Positions 25,084 to 34,024 of a stretch of 64,000 nt of DNA are shown here, piece after piece. Below the pieces are notes generated by a model. That model searched no databases. It had not been told where the DNA came from and was given only the letters and a program-made list of their open reading frames with translations. Source of the DNA: Palsa-504 sp963744575 (GTDB taxonomy: Bacteria; Actinomycetota; Actinomycetes; Streptosporangiales; Streptosporangiaceae); contig CAVUUF010000025.1 of NCBI GenBank assembly GCA_963744575.1, positions 558,001 to 622,000 on the forward strand, read 5' to 3'. Made by a program: the position numbers and the translations under genes. Position 1 is the first letter of the stretch. Each line of letters starts with the position of its first letter.

Positions 25084-26280
25084 GCCAGCCCCCGCGAGGC
25101 TGCCCAGCTTGGTGCCGCCCAGGTAGGCCGCGCCGAGTTCGGTCACGTCCAGCGCCAGGTCGGCCGGCCCGGCGGCCGGAACGCACGACGCCGCCAGGCC
25201 GCCACCCGGCCCTTCATCGTCGGCGGTCGTGAGCCGCCACCGCCCGGCGTTGGACGGCAGGATCTCATCCCGCACCTCGATCACCGCGTCGACCGGGCCG
25301 GAATACCTGCGTCCGGCCAGCGCGGCGGGCACGTCGACGACCCGGATCCACAGGCCGTCGTTCAGCACCGGCCGGGCCCGCCTCGGGTCGGCCAGCTGAT
25401 AGCACAGCGGATCGTCGACGGGGCGCCGCAGGACGCGGAACTCGCTGGTCAGGTCCCGGCTGAGCAGGTCGGTCCAGAGCGCCGCGCTGGCGGCCGGGTC
25501 GACCGCCATGAGCTCCCGCACCGTGAGCACGTTCTCCGGCAGGAAGTCGGTCCAGGTATCGACGCCCGAGTACAGCGCGTAGCCGCGCGGGCCGCTGGCA
25601 TCCTCGGCCAGCAGGCAGCGCAGCGGACCTGCCCCGTGCCGCTCCTCGGTCGGATCGTAGGTGACGCTACGCCACCACGCGTCGCTGCGCGCGTAGAACC
25701 CGGGACGGGTCGGCAGCACGGCGTCGTGGACCTTGGCCAGTTCGGGCAGGACGGTCTCCGGCGCCGCCAGCCGGAGGCGGAGGTCACCCTGGCTGGCGGC
25801 CGCCGCCTTGGTCAGCGTGCCCTCGCCGCGCCGCAACGTGAGACCGAGATACCAGCTGGCGCGGCCATAGCCGAACCTGGAGTAGATCACCGACTCCGAC
25901 GCCCACAGCGCGGCGAGCGGCTCGCCCCGGTCGCGCACGTCGGCCAGCTGGCGGCGCATCATGCTGCTCAGCACGCCGCGGCGCCGGTGTGTGGGCAGCA
26001 CCGCGACGAAGGTCACCCCCGCGGTGGGCAGCACCACCTGCCCCGGCACGCTGAGCTGGAAGCTGTAGCACATCGTGACCCCGACCGGGGTCATCCCGTC
26101 GAAGGCGGCGAGGGTACGGTCGAACTCGAACCGGTCCAGGACTATGGGCCGGTCGCTCTCGGAGAGCGGCGAGCCATGGAAGGCATGCTCATCGACCGTC
26201 ACGAAGCTGTCGAACTCGTCCTCCACGATGGGGCGGATCGGGAACGGGCCATCGGCGCGGCTGCTGGCGGACTCTGTCAT
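24994..26280 (-). CDS. eis: Eis-family N-acetyltransferase
   Basis: A 428-residue protein with the three-part Eis architecture: a GNAT domain at about 1-150 (acetyl-CoA loop FVAVLPTHRRRGVLSSMMR, then SRFGYGRAS with the catalytic Tyr), a second GNAT-like half, and a C-terminal SCP2-like domain (about 310-428). The last residue is Phe (CPHVF-end). In the mycobacterial enzyme the C-terminal Phe carboxylate helps catalysis, so the intact end supports activity. Eis enzymes acetylate aminoglycosides at several amines and also proteins. Its 3' end overlaps the MFS gene on the other strand. Confidence 0.9.
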   Translation of the reverse strand: MTESASSRADGPFPIRPIVEDEFDSFVTVDEHAFHGSPLSESDRPIVLDRFEFDRTLAAFDGMTPVGVTMCYSFQLSVPGQVVLPTAGVTFVAVLPTHRRRGVLSSMMRRQLADVRDRGEPLAALWASESVIYSRFGYGRASWYLGLTLRRGEGTLTKAAAASQGDLRLRLAAPETVLPELAKVHDAVLPTRPGFYARSDAWWRSVTYDPTEERHGAGPLRCLLAEDASGPRGYALYSGVDTWTDFLPENVLTVRELMAVDPAASAALWTDLLSRDLTSEFRVLRRPVDDPLCYQLADPRRARPVLNDGLWIRVVDVPAALAGRRYSGPVDAVIEVRDEILPSNAGRWRLTTADDEGPGGGLAASCVPAAGPADLALDVTELGAAYLGGTKLGSLAGAGLVTELRPGTIRQLSAAMSWDPAPWCPHVF

Positions 26281-26346
26281 GTAAGCCTTCGTACCTCTGA
26301 TCGCCCGGTTGGCGCGACTGGTTTAGCCTGCCCGGGCCGCATCGCG

Positions 26347-26352
26347 TACAGT
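26347..26352 (+). promoter_or_regulatory. -10 box of the PP2C gene
   Basis: TACAGT nine bases before the ATG at 26362, without a ribosome site between. A leaderless or near-leaderless start is likely. Confidence 0.45.
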
Positions 26353-26361
26353 GCGCGCATC

Positions 26362-27483
26362 ATGGTTACCACGCCGCCGCCGAAGGTCACCCGTCCCGGG
26401 CGACGCCGCGCGCTGCGGTTCCTGCAGTCCGTTCGCACCCAGCTGACCAGGCAGTTCATCACCAGGAACCGGCGGCTGGCGTTTGTCCTGTCGGTAACGG
26501 TAATCGCCATCGCCATCGCCTCGGTCCGCCTGTCCGAGTGGTGGTTCCCGCCCGGCGTGATGATCTTGCCGATCCTGGCCGGCGGGCTGCTGCTGTGGCC
26601 ACGGGCGCTGCGCATATTCTTCGGGTTCGCCGCGGCGGCCCTCATCTACGACATGATCGAGGACAAGGCCGGGGCGGGGATCGTCGCCACCATCGTGCTC
26701 ACCGCGATCTTCGCCGACGTCCTCGCCCGGACCAGGGAGAAGCTCGGCGTCCAGGGCCTGCGCGGCGACCGCATGCTGCTCGAACTGCGGGATCGCATCC
26801 GGGCCCAGGGCAAGCTGCCCGAACTCGGCGAGGGCTGGGAGTCGTCCCTCGTGCTCAAGCCGGCCGGCGGTTCGTCGTTCGGCGGCGACTTCATCGTCTC
26901 GTTCTGTGACGGCAAGATGCTCGAGCTGGCGCTGGTCGACGTGTCAGGCAAGGGCATCGACGCGGGGACCAGGGCGCTGCTGCTATCCGGCGCCTTCGGC
27001 GGCCTGCTCGGCTCGGTGCCCAGGGATGAGTTCCTCCCCGCCTGCAACGCGTACATGCGCCGTGGCGCCGGCAGCGAGGGCTTCGTCACCGCCGTGCACC
27101 TGTCGCTCGACCTGGCCTCGGGCGAGTACGTGGTCGCCTCGGCCGGCCATCCGCCGGCCGTGCACTATGACGGAGCGGCGGGCCGCTGGCGGCTCACCCA
27201 GGCCCGCGGGATCGTCCTCGGCGTGCTGCCCGACCTGCAGGGGGCGGCCAGCGAATCCGAGCGCGGCGTGCTGCAGCGTGGCGACGCGCTCATGCTCTAT
27301 ACCGACGGCCTGGTCGAGGCGCCCGGCCGGGACATCGACGCGGGCACCGACCGGCTGCTCGGCGCGGCCGAACGCATGCTGTCCAGCGGCTTCAAGACCG
27401 GCGCCCCCGCTCTGGTCGCGGCCATGCAGCGGGAGATCGGCGGCTCCGACGACTGCGCCCTGGTCCTGCTCTGGCGCACCTGA
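26362..27483 (+). CDS. Membrane-anchored PP2C/SpoIIE-type serine phosphatase
   Basis: A 373-residue protein. Three or four membrane helices (about 38-125) are followed by a PPM/SpoIIE phosphatase domain (about 150-373). Metal-binding Asp residues are in SSFGGDFIVSF, LVDVSGKGIDAG, LYTDGLVEAPG and the terminal GGSDDCALVLLW. This type usually dephosphorylates anti-sigma-factor antagonists in partner-switching signalling. No anti-sigma gene is next to it, so the partner is unknown. The short N-terminal segment before the membrane part is Arg-rich. Confidence 0.9.
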   Translation: MVTTPPPKVTRPGRRRALRFLQSVRTQLTRQFITRNRRLAFVLSVTVIAIAIASVRLSEWWFPPGVMILPILAGGLLLWPRALRIFFGFAAAALIYDMIEDKAGAGIVATIVLTAIFADVLARTREKLGVQGLRGDRMLLELRDRIRAQGKLPELGEGWESSLVLKPAGGSSFGGDFIVSFCDGKMLELALVDVSGKGIDAGTRALLLSGAFGGLLGSVPRDEFLPACNAYMRRGAGSEGFVTAVHLSLDLASGEYVVASAGHPPAVHYDGAAGRWRLTQARGIVLGVLPDLQGAASESERGVLQRGDALMLYTDGLVEAPGRDIDAGTDRLLGAAERMLSSGFKTGAPALVAAMQREIGGSDDCALVLLWRT

Positions 27484-27683
27484 TGCACCCCCGCCTCTGC
27501 ACACCCGCGGGTCCCGGCGGCGGCGTCCGGGAACACCCCGGAACGTCCCGGTGCTGTCACGAATCGTAGGTACCCCGATCCGGAGCGTGCCTCCGGATCG
27601 TTATCCAACTAGGTTGCGCCGAACGTCAATCAATGGTAAAGGCGGCTAACTGCAGCAAAGCTGACGCTCATGTCAGGTATTTT

Positions 27684-27696
27684 CGATATCATATCG
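27684..27696 (+). promoter_or_regulatory. Palindrome CGATATCATATCG upstream of hpnC
   Basis: A perfect 6-1-6 inverted repeat in the AT-rich part of the hopanoid upstream region, about 195 bases before the hpnC start. Probable protein-binding site; the regulator is unknown. Confidence 0.4.
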
Positions 27697-27829
27697 TTGT
27701 TCGCTTACACAAATTGTTTTTCCCGTGCGTTACCTGCGCGAACATCCAGGTAACCAGCGCGAACGTAGTGGTGGCACCGCCGCGCGGCGGTTCGGGTTAA
27801 CCGGAGCCCGAACGGATAAGCCGACGCCA

Positions 27830-27852
27830 GCGTCATGTGACACATGCGTCAT
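27830..27852 (+). promoter_or_regulatory. Candidate operator close to hpnC
   Basis: Two direct GCGTCAT heptamers (27830-27836 and 27846-27852) frame an overlapping perfect inverted repeat CATGTG-A-CACATG (27834-27846). It lies 40 bases before the GTG of hpnC, where a repressor or activator site would act. Confidence 0.5.
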
Positions 27853-27891
27853 TGTTTGCAATTAATTCGGCATTCCCTGGAAAATGACTCC

Positions 27892-28836
27892 GTGACCGGG
27901 GGAAGCCGAAGTATCGGCGGTGCCGGACGGACGGGTGTGCGCGAGCACGTCCGCCCGTCGCTGACACGTGCCGAAGAAGTGGCGGCCAACGCGTCGGGAG
28001 AGAACTTCCCCGTCGCGCTCCGCCTGCTGCCCGCCCGGCACCGGCGGCACCTGGCGAACCTGTACTTCTTCGCCCGGCTGACCGACGACCTCGGCGACGA
28101 GGCCCGCGACCCCGGCGAGGCCCGCGACACCAGCAAGGCACAGGCCGGCCCGAGCGAACTCCGGCTGCGCCTGCTCGACGAGGTGGCCGCCGACGTGGAC
28201 CGGATCTACGCCGGCCAGACCCCGGAATCACCGGTCATGCAGGTCATGGCGGAGACCGTCGAAGAGTGCCACGTCCCGGCCAAGCCGCTGCTCGACCTGA
28301 TCGAGGCCAACCGGCAGGACCAGCGGGTCACCCGCTACCGCAGCTACCCGGAGCTGGCGCGGTACTGCGAGCTGTCCGCCAATCCCGTTGGCCAAATCGT
28401 GCTCTGCATCTTCGGCGTCGCCACCCCGGAACGCGTCGTCCTCTCCGATAGCATCTGCACGGCCCTGCAACTGGCCGAACATTGGCAGGATGTGGCCGAG
28501 GACCTGGGTAACGGGCGGATTTACCTGCCGGGCGAGGACCTGGAGCGGTACGGCTGCACGGAGGCTGACCTGGCCGCGCCGACGGCAGGCCCGGCGGTAA
28601 AGGAGCTGATGGCGTTCGAGACAGCCCGGGCCGTGCAACTGCTCGACGAGGGTGCGCCGCTGGTCGGCACGCTGCGCGGCGCGGCGCGGCTGGCGGTCGC
28701 GGGCTACCTGGCCGGCGGCCGGGCGGCGCTGGCCGCGATCAGGAAACAGCAGTACGACGTGCTCAAGGGCACCCCGACGCCGCGCAAGCCGCGGCTGGCG
28801 GCCGAACTGGTCAAGGCGTACGTGACAGGGAGGTGA
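27892..28836 (+). CDS. hpnC: Hydroxysqualene synthase-type HpnC
   Basis: A 314-residue squalene/phytoene-synthase-fold enzyme. The first Asp-rich motif is LTDDLGDEARD, the second DVAEDLGNGRIYLPGEDLE. In the HpnCDE route HpnC converts presqualene diphosphate to hydroxysqualene. Similarity starts at ENFPVALRLLPARHRRHLAN. The GTG at 27892 is chosen; an ATG at 27844 in the same frame lies inside the operator-like repeat, and a later GTG (VREHVRP) is also possible. First gene of the operon; the next start is 10 bases after its stop. Confidence 0.93.
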   Translation: MTGGSRSIGGAGRTGVREHVRPSLTRAEEVAANASGENFPVALRLLPARHRRHLANLYFFARLTDDLGDEARDPGEARDTSKAQAGPSELRLRLLDEVAADVDRIYAGQTPESPVMQVMAETVEECHVPAKPLLDLIEANRQDQRVTRYRSYPELARYCELSANPVGQIVLCIFGVATPERVVLSDSICTALQLAEHWQDVAEDLGNGRIYLPGEDLERYGCTEADLAAPTAGPAVKELMAFETARAVQLLDEGAPLVGTLRGAARLAVAGYLAGGRAALAAIRKQQYDVLKGTPTPRKPRLAAELVKAYVTGR

Positions 28837-28846
28837 GCAGGCGCTA

Positions 28847-29689
28847 GTGGAACTGGACGAGGCGTACCGCGAGTGCGAGCGGATCACCTGGACGCAGGCC
28901 AGGAACTTCGCGTACGGCATCCGGCTGCTGCCGGCCGGCAAGCGGCGCGGGCTCGCCGTCATCTACGCGTTCGCCCGGCGGATCGACGACATCGGCGACG
29001 GCACCCTGCCCGCCGGGCAGAAGATCGCCGACCTGGAGCAGGCCCGCCGCGCCGTCCTCGACCTCAGCCACCCCGACCCGAACGATCCCGTGCTGCTCGC
29101 CCTGGCCGACGTGCGGCGCCACTTCCCGGTCCCGATCGAGGCCTTCGGCGAGCTCATCGACGGCTGCGTCGCCGACGTGCGCGGCGCGCACTACCAGACG
29201 TTCGAGGACCTGCACTACTACTGCCGCTGCGTGGCCGGCTCGATCGGCCGGCTGTCGCTGGGCATCTTCGGCACCCGCCACGACCCGGCCGAGGCCGCGC
29301 GCCTGGCCGACTCCCTGGGCGTGGCCCTGCAGCTGACCAACATCCTGCGCGACATCCGCGAGGACCACGCCACCGGCCGGGTCTACCTGCCCGCCGAGGA
29401 CCTGGCCAAGTTCGACATCGACCTGGCCGCGCCCAGCCCGTCCGGGTTCGACCGGCTGGTGGAGTTCGAGGCCGAGCGGGCCCGCGACTGGTACGCCACC
29501 GGCTGGCAGTTGCTGCCGATGCTCGACCGGCGCAGCGCCGCCTGCACCGGCGCCATGGCCGGCATCTACCGCCACCTGCTGGAGCGGATCGCGGCCCAGC
29601 CCGCCGCGGTGCTGCGGGGCCGGGTATCGCTGTCGGGCCAGGAGAAGGCCATGGTCGCGGTCCGGGCCCTGGCCGGGAGATTCGGATGA
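28847..29689 (+). CDS. hpnD: Presqualene diphosphate synthase HpnD
   Basis: A 280-residue trans-prenyltransferase-like enzyme joining two farnesyl diphosphates into presqualene diphosphate. Motifs: ARRIDDIGDG (first Asp-rich) and NILRDIREDHATGRVYLP (second), with YAFARR before the first. The GTG start follows GGGAGGTGA at a slightly long distance. Its TGA overlaps the ATG of hpnE (ATGA 29686-29689), so translation is coupled. Confidence 0.95.
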   Translation: MELDEAYRECERITWTQARNFAYGIRLLPAGKRRGLAVIYAFARRIDDIGDGTLPAGQKIADLEQARRAVLDLSHPDPNDPVLLALADVRRHFPVPIEAFGELIDGCVADVRGAHYQTFEDLHYYCRCVAGSIGRLSLGIFGTRHDPAEAARLADSLGVALQLTNILRDIREDHATGRVYLPAEDLAKFDIDLAAPSPSGFDRLVEFEAERARDWYATGWQLLPMLDRRSAACTGAMAGIYRHLLERIAAQPAAVLRGRVSLSGQEKAMVAVRALAGRFG

Positions 29690-31095
29690 ACGCCCGGGCT
29701 CCGCTTGCCTCGGGGGGCCGACCCCCCCGGACCCCCCCGAAGATCGTCGTGATCGGCGGCGGCCTGGCCGGGATCGCCGCCGCGATCGCGCTCGCCGAGT
29801 CGGGCGCGGCCGTCACCCTGCTCGAGGCCAGGCCCAGGCTCGGCGGCGCGACCTGCTCCTTCAACCGGGACGGCCTGATCGTCGACACCGGCCAGCACGT
29901 CTTCCTCGGCTGCTGCTCGGCCTACCGCGGCCTGCTGGCCCGGCTCGGCATGACCGGGCACGCGCCGCTGCAGCGCCGCTTCGACGTGACCGTCCTGGCC
30001 CCCGGCGCCCAAGGCCAACCCCGCAAGGCCAGGCTCCGCCGGACTGCGCTCCCCGGCCCCCTGCATATGCTGCCGGCCCTGGGCCGGTATCCGTTCCTTT
30101 CTTGGCCCGAACGGGTGTCGGTATCCCGCCCGGCACTGGCGATGCGTCGCGTGGATCCCGCCGATCCCGCCGTTGACCAGCAGCGTTTCGGCGACTGGCT
30201 GGCCGCGCGGGGACAGGCCGAACGGACCAGGCGCGCCCTGTGGGACCTGTTTTCGGTTTCCGCCCTGAACATCGCGGGTGACGACGCCTCGCTGGCGCTG
30301 GCCGCCACGGTGGTCAAGACCGGCCTGCTCGGCAAGAACGACGCCGCCGACATCGGCGTCGCCGCCCTGCCGCTGGGGGAACTGCACGGTGACGCGGCCG
30401 CGACCTTGCTGGCCAAGCTCGGCGCCCAGGTCCTGCTGACGGCCAGGGTTTCCGCTGTCGAGCCCCGCGACAGCGGGTTCGCCGTCCACCTGGCCCAGGG
30501 CGGCGAGATGACCGCGGACGCCGTGGTTCTGGCGGTCCCGCACGAGAAGGCCGCGCCGCTGGTCCCGCCGGGCACGCTGCCGGACGGGACCGTCGCGAGC
30601 TGGGCCGGCCTGGGCGCCTCGCCGATCGTGAACGTGCACGTGATCTACGACCGGCCGGTCATGGAGCTGCCCTTCGCCGCCGCCATCGGCTCCCCGGTGC
30701 AGTGGGTCTTCGACCGCACCCGCATCTCCGGCATGGACCGTCCGGGGCAGCAGTACCTGGCCGTCTCGCTGTCGGCCGCGGACTCCTGCGTGGACACCCC
30801 GGCGGCCAGGCTGCGCGAGCAGTTCGTGCCCGCGCTGGCCGAACTGTTCCCGGCCGCCCGCGACACCAGGGTCACCGAGTTCTTCGTCACCCGCGAGCGG
30901 CGGGCGACCTTCCGCCAGGCGCCGGGCAGCGGCGCACTGCGGCCGAAGGCGGCCACCCGGCGGCCGGGCCTGGTGCTGGCCGGCGCGTGGACCGACACCG
31001 GCTGGCCGGACACGATGGAGGGCGCGGTGCGCAGCGGCCTGGCCGCGGCCATCGAGCTCAAAGCTTCCCTCTCCACGATAGGGGTACCTAAGTGA
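29686..31095 (+). CDS. hpnE: Squalene-forming FAD oxidoreductase HpnE
   Basis: A 469-residue flavin amine-oxidase/phytoene-desaturase-fold protein that reduces hydroxysqualene to squalene. The FAD-binding Rossmann motif is IVVIGGGLAGIAAAIALAES near residues 19-38, with E in LLEARPRLGG binding ribose. The C-terminal flavin motif is LVLAGAWTDTGWPDTMEGAV. It is coupled to hpnD by ATGA and to the next gene by GTGA (31092-31095). Normal length. Confidence 0.95.
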   Translation: MNARAPLASGGRPPRTPPKIVVIGGGLAGIAAAIALAESGAAVTLLEARPRLGGATCSFNRDGLIVDTGQHVFLGCCSAYRGLLARLGMTGHAPLQRRFDVTVLAPGAQGQPRKARLRRTALPGPLHMLPALGRYPFLSWPERVSVSRPALAMRRVDPADPAVDQQRFGDWLAARGQAERTRRALWDLFSVSALNIAGDDASLALAATVVKTGLLGKNDAADIGVAALPLGELHGDAAATLLAKLGAQVLLTARVSAVEPRDSGFAVHLAQGGEMTADAVVLAVPHEKAAPLVPPGTLPDGTVASWAGLGASPIVNVHVIYDRPVMELPFAAAIGSPVQWVFDRTRISGMDRPGQQYLAVSLSAADSCVDTPAARLREQFVPALAELFPAARDTRVTEFFVTRERRATFRQAPGSGALRPKAATRRPGLVLAGAWTDTGWPDTMEGAVRSGLAAAIELKASLSTIGVPK

Positions 31096-32108
31096 CTGCT
31101 GTGATGCCTGAGGGTGTGGCCCTGGCCCGGGATCTGGTCGGGCCCGCGATGGAGGCCGCCATCGCCCGCCTGACCCCGGACGTGCGCAAGGTCGCCGCCT
31201 ACCACCTGGGCTTCGCGGACGCTGCGGGTAACCCGACGGGCAGCGGCAGCGGCAAGGCGCTGCGGCCGGCCCTGGCCCTGCTGTCGGCCCGCGCCGCGGG
31301 CGCGCCGCCGGAGCGCGGCGTCACCGCCGCGGTGGCGGTCGAGCTGGTGCACAACTTCTCCCTGCTGCACGACGACATCATGGACAACGACACCGAGCGC
31401 AGGCACCGGCCGACGGCCTGGACCGTGTTTGGTGTCGGCGCGGCCATCCTGGCCGGCGACGCGCTGCTCGCGCTGGCCCAGGACCTGCTGCTGGAGGACG
31501 ACACGCTGAAGGGCGCCTGGGCCGCCCGCTGCCTGTCCGCGGCGGTGCAGCGGCTGATCGGCGGCCAGGGCTCGGACCTGGCCTTCGAGAAGCGCGACGA
31601 CGTGACCCTGGCCGAGTGCCTGGACATGGCCGGCGACAAGACCGCCGCGCTGATGGCGTGTGCGTGCAGCATCGGCGCGGTGCACCTGGGCGCGCCGCCG
31701 ACGCTGGCCATGGCGCTGGCCGGGTTCGGCGCGCACGTCGGCCTGGCCTTCCAGCTCACCGACGACCTGCTCGGCATCTGGGGCGCGCCCGAGGTGACCG
31801 GCAAGCCAGTCCGCGCCGACCTGCGGGCCCGCAAGAAGTCGCTGCCGGTGGTGGCCGCGCTGAACAGCGGCACCCCCGGGGCCGGGCAGCTGCGCGCCCT
31901 GCTCACGTCCCCGGAGCCGCTGAGCGAGGACGACCTGGTCCGCGCGGCCGGCCTGGTGGCCGCGGCGGGCGGCAGGCAGTGGGCCGAGACCGAGGCCGAC
32001 GCGCAGCTCGCCGCGGCCAACGCCAGCCTGGCCGACATCGACCTGCCCGCCGACGTCCGCGCCGAGCTGACCGCGATCGCCGAGTTCATCACGGCCCGCC
32101 AGTGGTAG
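31092..32108 (+). CDS. Polyprenyl diphosphate synthase of the hopanoid operon
   Basis: A 338-residue trans-isoprenyl diphosphate synthase. The first Asp-rich motif is SLLHDDIMDND, the second QLTDDLLGIWG; the latter is DDxxG instead of DDxxD, a known variant in actinobacterial homologues. SGKALRPALALLSARAAG is the IPP-binding Lys-Arg region. By position it should supply farnesyl diphosphate to HpnD, but product length cannot be read from the sequence with certainty. Its last codons overlap the GTG of shc by seven bases. Confidence 0.9.
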   Translation: MTAVMPEGVALARDLVGPAMEAAIARLTPDVRKVAAYHLGFADAAGNPTGSGSGKALRPALALLSARAAGAPPERGVTAAVAVELVHNFSLLHDDIMDNDTERRHRPTAWTVFGVGAAILAGDALLALAQDLLLEDDTLKGAWAARCLSAAVQRLIGGQGSDLAFEKRDDVTLAECLDMAGDKTAALMACACSIGAVHLGAPPTLAMALAGFGAHVGLAFQLTDDLLGIWGAPEVTGKPVRADLRARKKSLPVVAALNSGTPGAGQLRALLTSPEPLSEDDLVRAAGLVAAAGGRQWAETEADAQLAAANASLADIDLPADVRAELTAIAEFITARQW

Positions 32109-34024
32109 CAGAACGAGCCCGGGTGGCCCTCGACCGGGCCCGCGACCACCTGCTCGGCCTGCAGCACGCCGACGGGTGGTGGCAGGGCGAGCTCGAGACC
32201 AACGTGACCATGGACGCCGAGGACCTGCTGCTGCGCGAATTCCTCGGCCTGCACGACGACGCGGTAGTCGCCGCGGCGGCGCGCTGGATCCGGTCCCAGC
32301 AGCGGGACGACGGCACCTGGGCCAACTTCTACGGCGGCCCCGCCGACCTGTCCACCACGGTCGAGGCCTACCTGGCGCTGCGGCTGGCCGGCGACGAGCC
32401 GGGCGCGCCGCACCTGAAGCTGGCCCGGGACTGGATCCTGGACTCTGGCGGCGTCGAAGCGACCCGGGTGTTCACCCGGATCTGGCTGGCCCTGTCCGGC
32501 CTGTGGTCCTGGGACGACCTGCCGGTCATCCCGCCCGAGCTGATCTACCTGCCGTCCTGGTTCCCGCTCAACATCTACGACTGGGGCTGCTGGGCCCGCC
32601 AGACCATCGTGGCCCTGGCCGTGGTCCAGTCGTTCCACCCGTCCCGGCCCCTCGGTATCTCCATCGACGAACTCAAGACCGGCGGCCCGCACGGCCGCGC
32701 TCCTCGCCCGCCCCGCTCCTTCGACGCGCGCCCCCTCGCTGGCGCACCCGCCTCCGCGGATCCCTGGTCCCGTGCCTTCCAAGCTCTAGACCGAGCCCTC
32801 CATCTTTACCGACCGGTAAAGTCGGTGAGGCGGGCCGCGTTGCGGCGCTGTGCCGAGTGGATCATCGCCCGGCAGGAGCGGGACGGCTGCTGGGGCGGCA
32901 TCCAGCCGCCCTGGGTGTACTCGCTGATGGCGCTGAACCTGCTCGGCTACGAAACCTCGCACCCCATCGTGCAGCGCGGACTAAACGGTCTTGACCGGTT
33001 CACCATCACCGAGGTTCTGCCATCGGAGGATGGGCCCGGCGGCCCGGTGCGCCGGCTCGAGGCGTGCCAGTCGCCGGTGTGGGACACCATCCTGACCATG
33101 ATCGCGCTGGCCGACTCGGGCCTGCCGCCGGATGACCCGTCGCTGACCCGGGCGGCCCGGTGGGTGCTCGGCGAGGAGATCCGCGGCCCCGGTGACTGGC
33201 AGGTGCGCCGCCCTGACCTGGCCCCGGGCGGCTGGGCGTTCGAATTCGACAACGACGTCTACCCCGACACCGACGACACCGCCGAGGTCGTGCTGGCGCT
33301 GCGCCGGGTCGCCCCCAGGGACCAGGCCGCCATCGACCGGGGGCTGGCCTGGCTGACCGGGATGCAGTCGGCCGGCGGCGGCTGGGGCGCGTTCGACGCC
33401 GACAACACCCGCAAGCTCGTCAACAAGCTGCCGTTCTGCGACTTCGGCGCGGTCATCGATCCGCCCTCGGCCGACGTGACCGCGCACGTCGTGGAGGCGT
33501 TCGCCGCCGAGGGACGCGCCGCCGAGCCGGCCGCGCGCCGCGGCGTGGTCTGGCTGCTGCGAGCCCAGGAGCCGGACGGGTCCTGGTTCGGCCGCTGGGG
33601 CGCGAACTACCTCTACGGCACCGGCGCCGTGGTGCCCGCGCTGATCGCGGCCGGCGTGAAGCCGTCCAAGCCGGCCATCCGCCGCGCCGTGGCCTGGCTG
33701 GAGGAGCACCAGAATCCGGACGGCGGCTGGGGCGAGGACCTGCGCTGCTACGACGACCCGGCGCTGGCCGGGCGGGGCGCCTCCACCGCGTCGCAGACCG
33801 CCTGGGCGCTGCTCGCCCTGCTCGCGGCGGGGGAGCACGGCAGCGCCGCGACCGAGCGCGGCATCCGCTGGCTGGCCCAGACCCAGCGGGCCGACGGCAG
33901 CTGGGACGAGCCGTGGTTCACTGGCACCGGCTTCCCCGGCGACTTCTACATCAACTACCACCTGTACCGGCTGGCGTTCCCCGTCAGCGCCCTCGGCCGA
34001 TACGTCAACGGAGGCGACGCATGA
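32102..34024 (+). CDS. shc: Squalene-hopene cyclase
   Basis: A 640-residue triterpene cyclase that folds squalene into hopene and hopanol at the membrane face. The catalytic acid motif DTDDTA is present near residue 385. At least six QW motifs are visible: QRDDGTW, QERDGCW, QSAGGGWGAFD, QEPDGSWFGRWG, QNPDGGWGED and QRADGSW. The C-terminus GDFYINYHLYR is typical. A basic, Pro-rich stretch near residues 200-230 (HGRAPRPPRSFDARPLAGAP) is a less conserved linker. It overlaps both neighbours (GTG inside the previous gene's end, TGA in the ATGA of the next). Confidence 0.97.
   Translation: MVAERARVALDRARDHLLGLQHADGWWQGELETNVTMDAEDLLLREFLGLHDDAVVAAAARWIRSQQRDDGTWANFYGGPADLSTTVEAYLALRLAGDEPGAPHLKLARDWILDSGGVEATRVFTRIWLALSGLWSWDDLPVIPPELIYLPSWFPLNIYDWGCWARQTIVALAVVQSFHPSRPLGISIDELKTGGPHGRAPRPPRSFDARPLAGAPASADPWSRAFQALDRALHLYRPVKSVRRAALRRCAEWIIARQERDGCWGGIQPPWVYSLMALNLLGYETSHPIVQRGLNGLDRFTITEVLPSEDGPGGPVRRLEACQSPVWDTILTMIALADSGLPPDDPSLTRAARWVLGEEIRGPGDWQVRRPDLAPGGWAFEFDNDVYPDTDDTAEVVLALRRVAPRDQAAIDRGLAWLTGMQSAGGGWGAFDADNTRKLVNKLPFCDFGAVIDPPSADVTAHVVEAFAAEGRAAEPAARRGVVWLLRAQEPDGSWFGRWGANYLYGTGAVVPALIAAGVKPSKPAIRRAVAWLEEHQNPDGGWGEDLRCYDDPALAGRGASTASQTAWALLALLAAGEHGSAATERGIRWLAQTQRADGSWDEPWFTGTGFPGDFYINYHLYRLAFPVSALGRYVNGGDA

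Larger units (their letters stand above)
27484..27891 (+). promoter_or_regulatory. Upstream region of the hopanoid operon
   Basis: A 408-base gap, partly AT-rich (27600-27760), in front of hpnC. It holds a 13-base palindrome CGATATCATATCG at 27684-27696 and a combined palindrome/direct repeat at 27830-27852. No certain -35/-10 pair is called. Its length and base composition fit a regulated promoter region. Confidence 0.55.

Noticed and set aside
27844..27891. Upstream ATG start for hpnC
   Set aside because: It would place the start within the operator-like repeat and adds residues not seen in the family; the GTG at 27892 or later is preferred.
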